Assembly (NCBI RefSeq): GCF_019904295.1
Contig: NZ_CP065359.1
Coordinates: 335,001 to 399,000 of the forward strand
From: Ruegeria sp. SCSIO 43209
Lineage (GTDB): Bacteria; Pseudomonadota; Alphaproteobacteria; Rhodobacterales; Rhodobacteraceae
DNA length: 64,000 nt
Reading direction: 5' to 3'
The notes under the pieces are model-generated. The model saw only the letters and a program-made list of their open reading frames with translations. It did no database searches and was not told the DNA's origin. Positions within the stretch are counted from its first letter, which is position 1. Each line of letters starts with the position of its first letter. A program made the translations under genes and the position numbers. Below, piece after piece: positions 36,721 through 46,580 of this stretch.

Positions 36721-38634
36721 TTAGTCGGCGAAGAAGAACTCGTCGGGACGGTGAATGCCGAAATGTGCGCCGGGTTCCCATGCCCACATGGCCTGCTCAG
36801 GCACATTGCGCAGGCGGTTCGACACGACAATAGGCTGCGGTGCGCCGTTCAGGATGCCGATCGCATAAAGCTGGTCAGCGTGAATTTTCAGCATCTCAGA
36901 CCAGACTGCGCCGCGTTCTTCATCCGTGGAGGCGATTTCCCAATCGTGGGCAAGCTTCATGAGAAGTTCGGCCTCGGGCATGTCTGGTGGTTCGCCCGAC
37001 CCTCCATTTGTCTGATAGTATTGGCCCCATTTAGGCCATGCCAGAAAGACCTGATCGGTCGGGGCGAGATAGGCCGGCGATGTGTGGCTTTGCGGAATGC
37101 CGTCATCCCAGCCGAACCAGACCGACGCCATTGTATTGCCCGAGAAGACCCGGTTGCGCAGGATGTCTCGATCCAATGGTCGCATGACCAGTTCGACTCC
37201 GATCTCACGCCAGGTATCCGTGACGATCTGCAGGGCATTTTCAACCTCTTGCCGCTCACCTGCGGTTTCGATGATCAGCTCCATCGGACGCCCGTCGGGC
37301 AACAGTCGGATACCATCTTTGTCACGCTCGGTCAGCCCAGCCTCATCAAGCAGAGCATTCGCCTTGTCGACGTCATACTGTGCCCAAGCCTGCGCATTCG
37401 CTTCGTCGTAGAAGGGCGATGCGGGCAGAACCGACATCGCGCCGGGTTGGGCCAGCTTGAAATAGAGCGCCTGATTGATCGTCTTGCGATCAATGGCGAG
37501 CGACAGTGCCCTGCGTACACGTACATCGCGCAGAACCTCGCGCCACGCATCGTCAGTGTAGTTCAAATTGGGATAAATCGCGATCTGCGACGCGACGCCT
37601 GTTTTCCACAGAAGCGTCTTGTATCCACCTTCAGCCTCGCCCTTTTTCAAGATCGAGGCATCGCGGAATGCCAATCCGCGACCTTGCAAGTCGGTTTCAC
37701 CCGCATTTGCTTTGGCCGCGACCAAACCCGGTGCGACGATTTCCATTTCGACTACGTCGATATAGGGCAGCTGAACCCCATTTGAATCCACCCGATGGTA
37801 ATAAGGGTTACGGACAAAGTTGTGCCGGATTTTCTTGCCCGAACTTGCGTTGAGCCATGGCTGCAACGTCGGCAGTTCATGATTGTCGTACTTATATAGA
37901 TTGTCCAACTTGTTATGCAGCGCCGCCCAGCTTTTTACCCGCGCATCTTCGACCTTGAATGCCAGTTCTTCGGGGTCTGCAAACTTCTCGTGATACTGCT
38001 TAAGGAACTCAGACGGTCGATAGATAAAGGGCGGCCGCGCCTGAGCAAGTGATTGCAGGAAATTCGGGTTGGGGTCATCCCATTCGAATACAACTGTTGT
38101 TTCGTCGGGGAAGGTGACGGTGGGTGTTTTGCCTTCAACCAGCAGGAAATCTGGTGGGCCTGAAGGGCTGAGCAATTCGTTGTTGGCCACATCCTCCCAC
38201 CAATACCGGAAGTCTTCGGATGTGAACGCGGATCCGTTTGACCATTTGTGGCCGGGTCGCAGGTTCAAAGTAAATTTGCGATTGTCTTCATTTTCGAAAG
38301 AAGCCAGCAAATCCGGGACGATGTTGTAATCCTGATCGAAGCCCACAAGCCTTGCGTAGCCATAGACCACCATTTGCCGAATATCTTTGGACCGGGTGAC
38401 CATCGTGCGCAGTGTACCGCCGGGTACGCCGAATTCGCGACCTTTGGCGGCTAAGTCCACGATCAGCGGTTCTTGCGGAATACGTTCAGCAACCGGTGGC
38501 AGGTCGCCGCTTTCAACCTCGGTTTGCCAGAACGCGTTTTCCTGAAGATTAGACGGAATTTCTGCCACAGCGGGCAGCATTCCTGTGATGGCCAGCGACG
38601 CGGCCAAAATCAATCGGTGAGTGGTCTTAAACAT
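36721..38634 (-). CDS. ABC importer solute-binding protein, family 5
   Basis: 637 residues with a signal peptide ([19 protein letters not shown]..., cleavage near AVA). The SBP_bac_5 landmarks are present: a WSNGSAFTSEDFRYWWE-like block near residue 135, VRRALSLAIDRKTIN near 375 and a C-terminal W-rich part. It is longer than typical OppA/DppA (about 540), like YejA-type proteins. It would bind peptides or another extended solute in the periplasm. Its start overlaps the end of the ATPase gene by eight bases. Confidence 0.9.
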   Translation of the reverse strand: MFKTTHRLILAASLAITGMLPAVAEIPSNLQENAFWQTEVESGDLPPVAERIPQEPLIVDLAAKGREFGVPGGTLRTMVTRSKDIRQMVVYGYARLVGFDQDYNIVPDLLASFENEDNRKFTLNLRPGHKWSNGSAFTSEDFRYWWEDVANNELLSPSGPPDFLLVEGKTPTVTFPDETTVVFEWDDPNPNFLQSLAQARPPFIYRPSEFLKQYHEKFADPEELAFKVEDARVKSWAALHNKLDNLYKYDNHELPTLQPWLNASSGKKIRHNFVRNPYYHRVDSNGVQLPYIDVVEMEIVAPGLVAAKANAGETDLQGRGLAFRDASILKKGEAEGGYKTLLWKTGVASQIAIYPNLNYTDDAWREVLRDVRVRRALSLAIDRKTINQALYFKLAQPGAMSVLPASPFYDEANAQAWAQYDVDKANALLDEAGLTERDKDGIRLLPDGRPMELIIETAGERQEVENALQIVTDTWREIGVELVMRPLDRDILRNRVFSGNTMASVWFGWDDGIPQSHTSPAYLAPTDQVFLAWPKWGQYYQTNGGSGEPPDMPEAELLMKLAHDWEIASTDEERGAVWSEMLKIHADQLYAIGILNGAPQPIVVSNRLRNVPEQAMWAWEPGAHFGIHRPDEFFFAD

Positions 38635-40399
38635 GGCAACGTACCTTATGGCCGGGCTCCAACTCTACCAAAGAAGGTATCACGGAGTCGGAAAATCGAA
38701 AGGCGTCATCCCAACTGTCGGGAGAACCGGCACCCAACGCAACCAGTTTCAGATCAATCGGGCGATTGATATCTGGTTCCGGCTGGGCGGCAATCAGTGC
38801 CTTGGTATAGGGATGACGTGGATTGTAGAACAGGGTTTCGGGTGGGGCTTGTTCCACCACAAGACCCCGGCGCATGACGGCGACTTCGTCGGCAATGCGC
38901 GCGACGACGGCCAGATCATGTGAGATGAACAGGTAAGACAGGTTCAGACTGTCCTGCAGTTCTTCGAGCAGGGTCAAAATTTGCTCTTGAACGGATACAT
39001 CCAGCGCCGAGGTTGGCTCGTCACAAACAATCAGCGCCGGGTCCAACATCATCGCGCGGGCGATAGATAGGCGCTGTCGTTGTCCACCAGAAAACGCATG
39101 CGGATAGCGTTTGAGCATATCGGCATTCAGCCCGACCCGCTGCAACATCGCGGCCGCTTTGTCGCGCTGCTCTGCCACAGTGCCGAGGCGGTGTATCTCC
39201 AACGGCTCGGTCATGGCATCCTGAATGCGCATACGGGGGCTAAGAGAGCTATAGGGATCCTGAAACACCATTTGCGCCTTGCGCTGAAACGCGGTGCGTT
39301 CGGTCCGTGTCATACTGTGAACCGTTATCGGTTCGGAATCCCTTGTTGTTCTGAACAGAACTTCGCCGCCCGGGTCGGGCAGTTCAGCGCCCAGAGCGAT
39401 TCTGGCGGCGGTTGTTTTGCCAGACCCGCTTTCGCCAACGATTGCAAGCGTCTTGCCGCGCGCCAGCTTCATATCTACGCCCCGGCAGGCATGGATCAGT
39501 TTGTCGGCTTTCCAACCTTTGCTCGATCGCATCGTGTAGGTCTTTGAGACCCCGGTCATCTGCAGAATTAGGTCCTCGTCGGGCATCGGTATGCCGACGG
39601 CATCCTGATCGGGTATCTCAGGCGCTGCGTCGAACAGCTGCTGCGTATAGGGGTGCGCCGGATCGTTCAGAATTGGTGCTGCCGGGCCAGCTTCCATCAC
39701 GCGGCCTTTGTGCATGACGACCACCCGCTCGGCCATGTTAGCAACTACACCCAGGTCATGGGTGACAAGGATCAGCGCCATACCGGTCTCGCGCTGCAGC
39801 TCTTTGATCAGCCCAAGAACCTGCGCTTGGGTGGTAACATCCAGCGCTGTTGTCGGCTCGTCCGCGATGAGCAATTCAGGCTTGGACACCATGGCCATGG
39901 CAATCATGGCACGCTGGCGCATGCCGCCGGACAGCTCGAACGGATAGCTGTCGTAGGCGCGGGCAGGGTCGGGGAAACCAACCCTCTCAAACTGGGTCAG
40001 AACTTCTTTGCGGGCCTGTGCATCGGATGCGCCGCGATGCAACCAAAGAACTTCGCTGACCTGATTTCCGATTTTGTGAAGCGGTGACAGAGATCGCATC
40101 GGTTCCTGAAAAATCATAGAAACCCGATTGCCGCGAATACCACGCATCTGTCTTTCACTCAGTTCGATCAGATTAGCGGTGCCTTTGGAATCGTTCAGCG
40201 TGATCGTTCCGCTACGGATCTTGGCGGTACGCGGCAGAATACGCAGTGCAGCGCGACAGGAAATCGTTTTGCCCGAACCGGATTCTCCAACCAATGCAAG
40301 TGTCTGCCCGGGTTCGACCTCGAAGCTGACATCTTGGACAACGGATGGACCCGTGCCAAAGCCGATGCTGAGATCCCGAACGGACAACAACGCACTCAT
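38627..40399 (-). CDS. ABC importer ATPase with two fused nucleotide-binding domains
   Basis: 590 residues, equal to OppD and OppF (or YejF) in one chain. Each half has a full set of motifs: Walker A GESGSGKT near residue 38 and again near 325, signatures [12 protein letters not shown] and [12 protein letters not shown], and Walker B LLIADEP and LIVCDEP. Both sites should hydrolyse ATP. It is the first gene of the operon and energises the two permeases. Confidence 0.93.
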   Translation of the reverse strand: MSALLSVRDLSIGFGTGPSVVQDVSFEVEPGQTLALVGESGSGKTISCRAALRILPRTAKIRSGTITLNDSKGTANLIELSERQMRGIRGNRVSMIFQEPMRSLSPLHKIGNQVSEVLWLHRGASDAQARKEVLTQFERVGFPDPARAYDSYPFELSGGMRQRAMIAMAMVSKPELLIADEPTTALDVTTQAQVLGLIKELQRETGMALILVTHDLGVVANMAERVVVMHKGRVMEAGPAAPILNDPAHPYTQQLFDAAPEIPDQDAVGIPMPDEDLILQMTGVSKTYTMRSSKGWKADKLIHACRGVDMKLARGKTLAIVGESGSGKTTAARIALGAELPDPGGEVLFRTTRDSEPITVHSMTRTERTAFQRKAQMVFQDPYSSLSPRMRIQDAMTEPLEIHRLGTVAEQRDKAAAMLQRVGLNADMLKRYPHAFSGGQRQRLSIARAMMLDPALIVCDEPTSALDVSVQEQILTLLEELQDSLNLSYLFISHDLAVVARIADEVAVMRRGLVVEQAPPETLFYNPRHPYTKALIAAQPEPDINRPIDLKLVALGAGSPDSWDDAFRFSDSVIPSLVELEPGHKVRCHV

Positions 40400-40627
40400 G
40401 CGGGTTTTCCACCCGTCTGGCCGCTAAAAAACATCGGCTTTGTGAACTCCCTGTCTTTTTTGAGCAGTTTCGCGCGGTTGGGGCGGCGTAGTCAAACACC
40501 TTCTTCACCCGAATTGTCGCGGAATCGTGAAACTCGGGCCGTATGGCTACACAAAGTCTTGAGTTTTTGCCATCAAAGGCGCAATCGCCCCCCGACTGGT
40601 GTCGAATGATTTTGAAAGAGGTGCCCC

Positions 40628-41125
40628 GTGTCCGAGCAACAAAGCCGATTGGATCTGTTCATTGACCGAATGGTCTCGCAACGTGCTTGTCTGGACTTTG
40701 CCATCGCGCAGACCACGGGGCAGCCCGGTCCGGTTTTTGAGCTGGGATTGGGAAATGGGCGCACATATCACCACATGGTTAAGCACATTCAGGACCGTCC
40801 TGTTTATGTTTTTGAACGGGCCGTTGCGTCTCATCCCGATTCGACACCGCCCGATGATCTGGTGATTCTCGGTGATGTGCGCGAAACATTGCCTGCTTCG
40901 GTTACGCGATTTGGCGCGTCAGCCAGTCTGATCCATGCCGATCTTGGGGGACACAACCGGCAAAAGAATGATGCTTTTGCCCGCCTCGTCTCACCTTTGA
41001 TCGAACCGCTTCTGGCGCGGGATGGACTGATGGTTTCCAGCGATCGTATGTATTTCGAAACACTGACCGAAGTGCCGCTGCCTGCAGGCGCGGTGGAGGG
41101 ACGTTGTTTCATCTACCGGCGTTGA
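40628..41125 (+). CDS. Small class I SAM-dependent methyltransferase, second family member
   Basis: 165 residues. It shares with the methyltransferase at the end of the glycan operon the motif ELGLGNGRTYHHM (residues about 38-50), the unusual HPDSTPP and the final FIYRR strand. It starts at GTG with GAGG eight bases upstream. It is a single gene, divergent from the ABC importer operon. The substrate is unknown. Confidence 0.72.
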   Translation: MSEQQSRLDLFIDRMVSQRACLDFAIAQTTGQPGPVFELGLGNGRTYHHMVKHIQDRPVYVFERAVASHPDSTPPDDLVILGDVRETLPASVTRFGASASLIHADLGGHNRQKNDAFARLVSPLIEPLLARDGLMVSSDRMYFETLTEVPLPAGAVEGRCFIYRR

Positions 41126-41218
41126 TCTGCCGTAGGGTCACTGTGTGATCCGACTCGCGCTGTAGTACCGGGCCGGTCTAACGTCTGAGGCGTGAAGCTT
41201 TGGAGGGGACCGTCAAAA

Positions 41219-41848
41219 ATGCTGTTCTACGATTGTTCAACCGCGCCAAGCCCGCGCCGTGCCCGGATGTTTATTGCGGAAAAGGGGCTGGAGATTGAAA
41301 CCCGCCATATCTCAATCGCCAAGGGTGAACAGTTTAGTGATGCCTTCCGGACCGTGAACCCCGGTGCAACGATTCCTGTGCTTGTTACGGATGAAGGTAC
41401 CACGCTCACAGAAAATCTTGGCATCGCCGCCTATCTCGAGGCGCGCTTTCCGGAACCTGCCTTGATGGGGCAAACGCCGGATGAAAAAGGCGAAATTCTG
41501 ATGTGGAATGCCATCGCCGAACAACAATGTGGCGCACCAATCGCGGAAACATTGCGCAACACCCATCCTTCGTTCAAAGATCGCGCGATTACCGGGCCTG
41601 CAAACCACGCGCAAATCCCTGAACTAGCGCAGCGGGGGGCTGAGCGGGTGCGTGCCTTCTTCGATTTGCTTGAGGCCCGTCTGCAAGTGAGCGGTTTCGT
41701 TGCGGGTGACATGTTTTCACTGGCCGATATCACCACATTTGTGTTTGTCGATTTCGCACGTGTCATCAAGATGCGTATCCCAGAAGAGAACACGGCCACA
41801 CGCGCCTGGTTTGATGCCGTTCAGACACGCCCGAGCGCCCGGCTTTAA
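41219..41848 (+). CDS. Glutathione S-transferase family protein
   Basis: 209 residues. The N-terminal thioredoxin-like domain starts MLFYDCSTAPSPRRARMF, with the glutathione-binding VLVTDEGTTLTEN block near residue 55, and the all-helical C-terminal domain has FSLADITTFVFVDFA. The ATG used has GGAGGGG about 10 bases upstream; a GTG start 27 bases earlier has no such site. The substrate is unknown. It probably conjugates or reduces electrophiles. Confidence 0.85.
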   Translation: MLFYDCSTAPSPRRARMFIAEKGLEIETRHISIAKGEQFSDAFRTVNPGATIPVLVTDEGTTLTENLGIAAYLEARFPEPALMGQTPDEKGEILMWNAIAEQQCGAPIAETLRNTHPSFKDRAITGPANHAQIPELAQRGAERVRAFFDLLEARLQVSGFVAGDMFSLADITTFVFVDFARVIKMRIPEENTATRAWFDAVQTRPSARL

Positions 41849-41884
41849 GCTGATCCGGGTGCTGTCCCTCGAACTGTACAGAAA

Positions 41885-41894
41885 TGTCTAGACA
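41885..41894. promoter_or_regulatory. Palindrome before the dimethylglycine-dehydrogenase-like operon
   Basis: TGTCTAGACA is a perfect 10-bp palindrome, flanked on both sides by TGTACAG (41875-41881 region) and TGAACAG. It lies about 53 bases before the first gene. It is a candidate operator, possibly for the TetR-type gene inside the operon. Confidence 0.4.
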
Positions 41895-41946
41895 GAAGTG
41901 AACAGTGCCTCTAGCGTCCTCTGCGAGTCATGCAGGGGAGCGCAGG

Positions 41947-44349
41947 ATGAAATCACAGTATCGTGTCGTAGTCATCGGTGGCGGCGTTGTCGGCGCCTCG
42001 GTTCTGTACCATCTCGCCAAGTTTGGCTGGTCAGATGTGGTCATGCTGGAAAGGCGGCGTTTGGCCTCGGGGTCTTCGTGGCACGCGGCGGGAGGCATCC
42101 ATGCGCTGAACGCAGATCCGAACATGGCGTCGCTGCAGGCCTATACGATTGATCTGCTCAGCGAGATCGAAAAAGAGTCGGGCCAGAATATCGGCCTGCA
42201 CATGACCGGCGGCCTGACGCTGGCGGGCACGCCCGAACGGTGGGAGTGGCTGCAGGCCAACTACCGCATTTTTCAGTCCATCGGCATTGACGACTGTGAG
42301 TTGTTGTCGCCAGAGGAGGCGCAGAAACGCTGCCCGATCATGTCCACCGACGGCGTGCTGGGCGCGATGTGGGCGGATCGCGAAGGTTACATCGATACAA
42401 CCGGTACGGTTCAGGCTTATGCAACTGCGGCCAAGAAACGTGGCGCGGAATACTACGAAGAAACCAAGGTCGAAAGCCTGACACAGACTGCGGATGGTTG
42501 GGAAGTTGTGACCGACAAAGGCACTATCACTTGTGAACATGTGGTCAACGCTGCTGGCCTCTGGGCCAAACAGGTGGGGCGCATGGCCGGAGTGGAGCTG
42601 CCGGTTTCGCCGCTGAAACACCACTATCTGATCACCGATACGGTGCCTGAGGTGGCCGAGGCGGATTTCGAGATGCCGATGACGGTTGATCTTGAAGGCT
42701 TCACCTATATGCGACAGGACCAGAAGGGCGTTCTGGTGGGCATCTACGAGGTCGATCACGAGCACTGGGCTATGGACGGTGCGCCGTGGAATTACGGTGA
42801 AGAATTGTTCCAGGAACAGCTCGACCGGATCGAGAACGAGCTGACGCTGGGCTTTGAACGGTACCCGTCGATCCAGAATGTTGGCATCAAAACATGGGTG
42901 AACGGCGCGTTCACCTTCTCACCCGATGGCAACCCGCTGGTCGGTCCGGTCCCAGGCAAGCGCGGTTATTGGTCAGCTTGTGCGGTGATGGCCGGATTCC
43001 TGCAGGGTGGCGGCGTTGGTAAGACGCTTGCCGAATGGATGATCCATGGCGAGCCTGAGGCCGACGCATGGCCTATGGACGTGGCGCGCTATGGCGATTT
43101 CGCTCAGAACAAACGCTACATCCGCGAAACAACCGGTCAGTTCTATTCCCGTCGTTTCGTGATGACTTACCCGAACGAGCAACTGCCCGCAGGTCGCCCG
43201 CTGAAGATGGCCCCAGCCCATGATGCAATGACCGAGGCGGGGTGCAAATGGGGCGTCAGTTGGGATCTGGAAGTGCCGCTTTACTTTGCGCCCGAAGGCT
43301 TTGAAGAGACGCCGACGCTGAAACGCTCGAATGCGCACGACATCGTGGCTGAGGAGTGCAAAACCATCCGCGAAGGCGTGGGACTACTGGATATCTCGGG
43401 CTTTTCGCGCTTTGAGGTCACTGGGCCAAATGCCGAGGCTTGGCTGGACAGGATCATGGCGTCGAAACTGCCTGCACCGGGGCGTGCCAAACTGGCTCCA
43501 ATGCTGGGTGAAAACGGTCGCCTCAAGGGTGATCTGACCGTGCTGAACTGGGGCGACGGGACCTGGTGGATCATGGGTAGCTATTATCTGCGCGCATGGC
43601 ATATGCGCTGGTTCAATGATCACATGATGGACGCCGTGAATATCCGCGATCTGGGCGAGGAATATTGCGGTTTTGCCGTGGTTGGGCCGAAATCGCAGGC
43701 TGTGGTCGAGAAACTGGTCGAACAGGATATCTCGGGCCTGAAATTCATGGGCTGTGGCGACTTTGATATCGGTCTGGTGCGTGCCCGTGTGGCGCGTATG
43801 TCTGTGACGGGCGAAAAAGGGTATGAGATAAACTGCCGCTATGGCGACCACATCAAACTGCGCCGGATGCTGCTAGAGGCCGGGGCCGGGGACGGTATCC
43901 GCGAATGCGGATTCAACGCGATGCTGTCGACGCGGCTTGAGAAGAGCTTTGGTATCTGGTCTGCAGAATTCACTCAGCTTTACACGCCAGGCATGACCGG
44001 AATGGATCGCTGGATCGACTGGAACAAGGATTTCGTTGGCAAAGAGGCTGCGCTGGCTGAACGCGATGGCAACGGTCCGGCGCAAGTTCAAGTGACGCTT
44101 GAGGTTGACGCGCTGGATGCCGATGCCAGCGGGTATGAACCGATTTGGGCCGGGGAAGAGCGCGTTGGATTTGTGACTTCGGGTGGCTATGGCCACTACA
44201 CGGGCAAGTCGCTGGCCATGGCTTTGGTCGACCGCGACAAGGCTGAACCAGGCACCGAGTTGTCGGTGCATGTGGTCGGTGTCGAACGCCCGGCCCGCGT
44301 GATTGCGCCGTCGCCCTATGACCCGCTTGGCAAAGCGATGCGAGGTTGA
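41947..44349 (+). CDS. Dimethylglycine/sarcosine dehydrogenase-like FAD and folate enzyme
   Basis: 800 residues. The N-terminal FAD domain has VVVIGGGVVGASVLYHLAKF and the histidine His46 in SSWHAAGG that binds FAD covalently in the family. A linker and a C-terminal GcvT-like domain (about 430-800, with YEINCRYGDHIKLRRML) pass the one-carbon unit to tetrahydrofolate. It should demethylate an N-methyl amine oxidatively. The start is the ATG with GGGGAG upstream. It overlaps or touches the MttB-like gene, and an FAD oxidase and TetR gene follow. Confidence 0.87.
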   Translation: MKSQYRVVVIGGGVVGASVLYHLAKFGWSDVVMLERRRLASGSSWHAAGGIHALNADPNMASLQAYTIDLLSEIEKESGQNIGLHMTGGLTLAGTPERWEWLQANYRIFQSIGIDDCELLSPEEAQKRCPIMSTDGVLGAMWADREGYIDTTGTVQAYATAAKKRGAEYYEETKVESLTQTADGWEVVTDKGTITCEHVVNAAGLWAKQVGRMAGVELPVSPLKHHYLITDTVPEVAEADFEMPMTVDLEGFTYMRQDQKGVLVGIYEVDHEHWAMDGAPWNYGEELFQEQLDRIENELTLGFERYPSIQNVGIKTWVNGAFTFSPDGNPLVGPVPGKRGYWSACAVMAGFLQGGGVGKTLAEWMIHGEPEADAWPMDVARYGDFAQNKRYIRETTGQFYSRRFVMTYPNEQLPAGRPLKMAPAHDAMTEAGCKWGVSWDLEVPLYFAPEGFEETPTLKRSNAHDIVAEECKTIREGVGLLDISGFSRFEVTGPNAEAWLDRIMASKLPAPGRAKLAPMLGENGRLKGDLTVLNWGDGTWWIMGSYYLRAWHMRWFNDHMMDAVNIRDLGEEYCGFAVVGPKSQAVVEKLVEQDISGLKFMGCGDFDIGLVRARVARMSVTGEKGYEINCRYGDHIKLRRMLLEAGAGDGIRECGFNAMLSTRLEKSFGIWSAEFTQLYTPGMTGMDRWIDWNKDFVGKEAALAERDGNGPAQVQVTLEVDALDADASGYEPIWAGEERVGFVTSGGYGHYTGKSLAMALVDRDKAEPGTELSVHVVGVERPARVIAPSPYDPLGKAMRG

Positions 44350-44351
44350 CC

Positions 44352-45896
44352 ATGTCGGACTTGGGCCAAAGACGCCGACGGCGCGGGCGCGGGACCGATT
44401 CCGCCCCGCAATCTAGTCGCGAGGTGAATTATCGCCAATTGCGCAATCCGTTTCCACAGATGGAAGTGTTCCCGACGGATCAGATTGCAGATATGCACGA
44501 CAACGCATTGCGCACACTGGAAGAGTTGGGCGTGAAAGTTCTATTGCCCGAAGCGCGGCGAATCTACGCGCAGGGTGGCGCCCGCGTGGATGAAGACAGC
44601 GAAATGGTCTTCATCGGGCGGGATATGGTTGAGGCTGCGGTGGCCTCAGCTCCGAAATCCATCGCCTGCCGGGCGGGCGCTCGGCACCGGGATTTCACTT
44701 TGGAGCTGGGCTCTTTGGTGTTCCAACCCGGCGCTGGCGCTCCAAACGCGACCGATCTGGAACGCGGTCGGCGGCCAGCGAGTGGGCAGGATTATCTGGA
44801 GTTCCTAAAGCTCACTCATCACTTTGATGTCTTCCAGATGATCTCACCGCAGGTCGAACCGCAGGACGTGCCAACCAATGTGCGGCACTATTTCACCACA
44901 CAAGCGCAGATGGAGCTGACGGATAAGTTCCCGTTCTTCTTCTCGCGAGGCGCGCCGCAAGTGATGGACTGCTTCGAGATGCTCTCGACGGCGCGAGGTC
45001 TGTCTGACAAGGAGTTCCGCGCTAACGCCCATTGTTACACGATTATCAACACCAACAGCCCGCGGACGCTGGATATTCCAATGGCTCAGGGGCTGATCGA
45101 CTTTGCGCGCCATGGTCAGATGTCGATCATCACACCCTTTACCCTGATGGGCGCAATGGCTCCGATCACGGTGGCCGGGGCCATCACGCTGTCCCATGCC
45201 GAGGCGCTTGCGGCCTTGACGCTGACCCAGCTTACCAACCCCGGTGCGCCGGTGTGCTATGGGACCTTTACCAGCAATGTCGACATGAAATCAGGGGCGC
45301 CTGCATTCGGGACACCCTCGCATTTTCAGGCGTCTTTGGCGGCGGGCCAGTTGGCCCGGTATCTAGGCCTGCCCTGGCGGTCTGCGGCGGGGTCTGCGGC
45401 AAATATCAACGACGTTCAGGCCGCCAATGAAAACCAGTTCGGCCTGTGGGGCTGCCTGATGGCCGGGGCTACGGTGATCATTCATTCGGCCGGATGGCTC
45501 GAAGGTGGCCTGACCGTATCTTTCGAGAAGATGATCTGCGATGCCGAAGTGTTGAACATGGTGGCCGAGCTTTGTGCAGGGGCACAGGCCAATGGTGCAG
45601 AGATCGGGTTTGATACTGCGCTGAGCGAGGTTGAACCCAGCGGACATTTCTTCGCCACGAGCCAGACAATGGAGCGCTATAATACCGCATTTTATGAGCC
45701 GCACCTGCATGATTACGCAAATTTTGGCACCTGGACCGAGCGTGGCGCGATCGACGCCAACCATCGCGCGACCGGTGTATGGAAGGAAATCCTGGCAAAT
45801 TTCAAAGCACCGGCATCAGATACGGATCGCCTTGGTGCGTTGAAGGATTTCATAGCGCGCCGTACAGAAGAGGGCGGCGCACCGCCGGAGAGTTGA
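44352..45896 (+). CDS. MttB-family methyltransferase without pyrrolysine
   Basis: 514 residues, COG5598 family (trimethylamine/glycine-betaine:corrinoid methyltransferase). Conserved blocks are MHDNALRTLEELGVKVL, GAGAPNATDLE, the INTNSPRTLD region and SAGWLEGGLTVSFEKMICD. The frame is open with no in-frame amber codon, so it is a non-pyrrolysine member like the glycine-betaine MtgB group. No corrinoid protein gene is seen nearby. The ATG follows the previous stop by two bases with GAGG upstream. It may demethylate a quaternary amine ahead of the dehydrogenase. Confidence 0.85.
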   Translation: MSDLGQRRRRRGRGTDSAPQSSREVNYRQLRNPFPQMEVFPTDQIADMHDNALRTLEELGVKVLLPEARRIYAQGGARVDEDSEMVFIGRDMVEAAVASAPKSIACRAGARHRDFTLELGSLVFQPGAGAPNATDLERGRRPASGQDYLEFLKLTHHFDVFQMISPQVEPQDVPTNVRHYFTTQAQMELTDKFPFFFSRGAPQVMDCFEMLSTARGLSDKEFRANAHCYTIINTNSPRTLDIPMAQGLIDFARHGQMSIITPFTLMGAMAPITVAGAITLSHAEALAALTLTQLTNPGAPVCYGTFTSNVDMKSGAPAFGTPSHFQASLAAGQLARYLGLPWRSAAGSAANINDVQAANENQFGLWGCLMAGATVIIHSAGWLEGGLTVSFEKMICDAEVLNMVAELCAGAQANGAEIGFDTALSEVEPSGHFFATSQTMERYNTAFYEPHLHDYANFGTWTERGAIDANHRATGVWKEILANFKAPASDTDRLGALKDFIARRTEEGGAPPES

Positions 45897-46580
45897 ATGA
45901 GCACCAAACCCATCCTGCACAGGGACGATCCCGAAGCTGAGCCACTGATTGGTAACGTCAAGGTCACGCGCGATGATTGGCTGAACGTGGCCATGGACGT
46001 CCTGATTTCGGACGGGGTCGAGCAGGTGAAAGTCATGAACCTTGCCGAGCGGATGGCGGTCTCGCGCTCATCATTCTACTGGTACTTCAAGTCGCGGCAG
46101 GAATTACTGGATGCGCTGCTGGCGCGATGGCAGGCGACAAATACGGCGGCCTTGATCGCTCAATCCGAATTGCCTGCTGAAACGATCACGGCTGCGGTTT
46201 GCAATGTTCAGCGCTGCGTTGTGAATACCGAACTATTTGATACGGCGCTTGATTTTGCTGTGCGGGATTGGGCACGAAGATCGGGAAAGGTGCGGCGTAT
46301 GCTGGACCAGTCCGATGCCCGTCGCCTGGCCGCGCTGCGCGCGATGTTCATCCGGTTCAACTATGATGAGACCGAGGCAGAGACGCGGGCGCGGGTGCTA
46401 TATTATATGCAGATCGGATATGATCTGGCGCAGTTAAACGAACCATTGGCGATCAGGCTGTCGATGGTTCCACACTACCTTTATGTTTTTACAGGGGTCG
46501 AACCGCGACCCGAGGAAATCACCGAATTCAGCGCGTATGCGAAACGTTTCTGGGAAGGGGCAGGACATGAACCAACCTGA
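45897..46580 (+). CDS. TetR-family transcriptional regulator
   Basis: 227 residues. The helix-turn-helix reads VKVMNLAERMAVSRSSFYWYF at about residues 46-66, after a longer than usual N-terminal arm. It starts directly after the MttB-like stop (TGA-ATG). It most likely controls its own methylated-amine operon; the palindrome before the first gene is a candidate site. The C-terminal ligand domain gives no clear clue to the inducer. Confidence 0.85.
   Translation: MSTKPILHRDDPEAEPLIGNVKVTRDDWLNVAMDVLISDGVEQVKVMNLAERMAVSRSSFYWYFKSRQELLDALLARWQATNTAALIAQSELPAETITAAVCNVQRCVVNTELFDTALDFAVRDWARRSGKVRRMLDQSDARRLAALRAMFIRFNYDETEAETRARVLYYMQIGYDLAQLNEPLAIRLSMVPHYLYVFTGVEPRPEEITEFSAYAKRFWEGAGHEPT

Noticed and set aside
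44352..45896. A pyrrolysine-containing trimethylamine methyltransferase
   Set aside because: The frame is open without any in-frame TAG, and no pyl genes are seen in the window.
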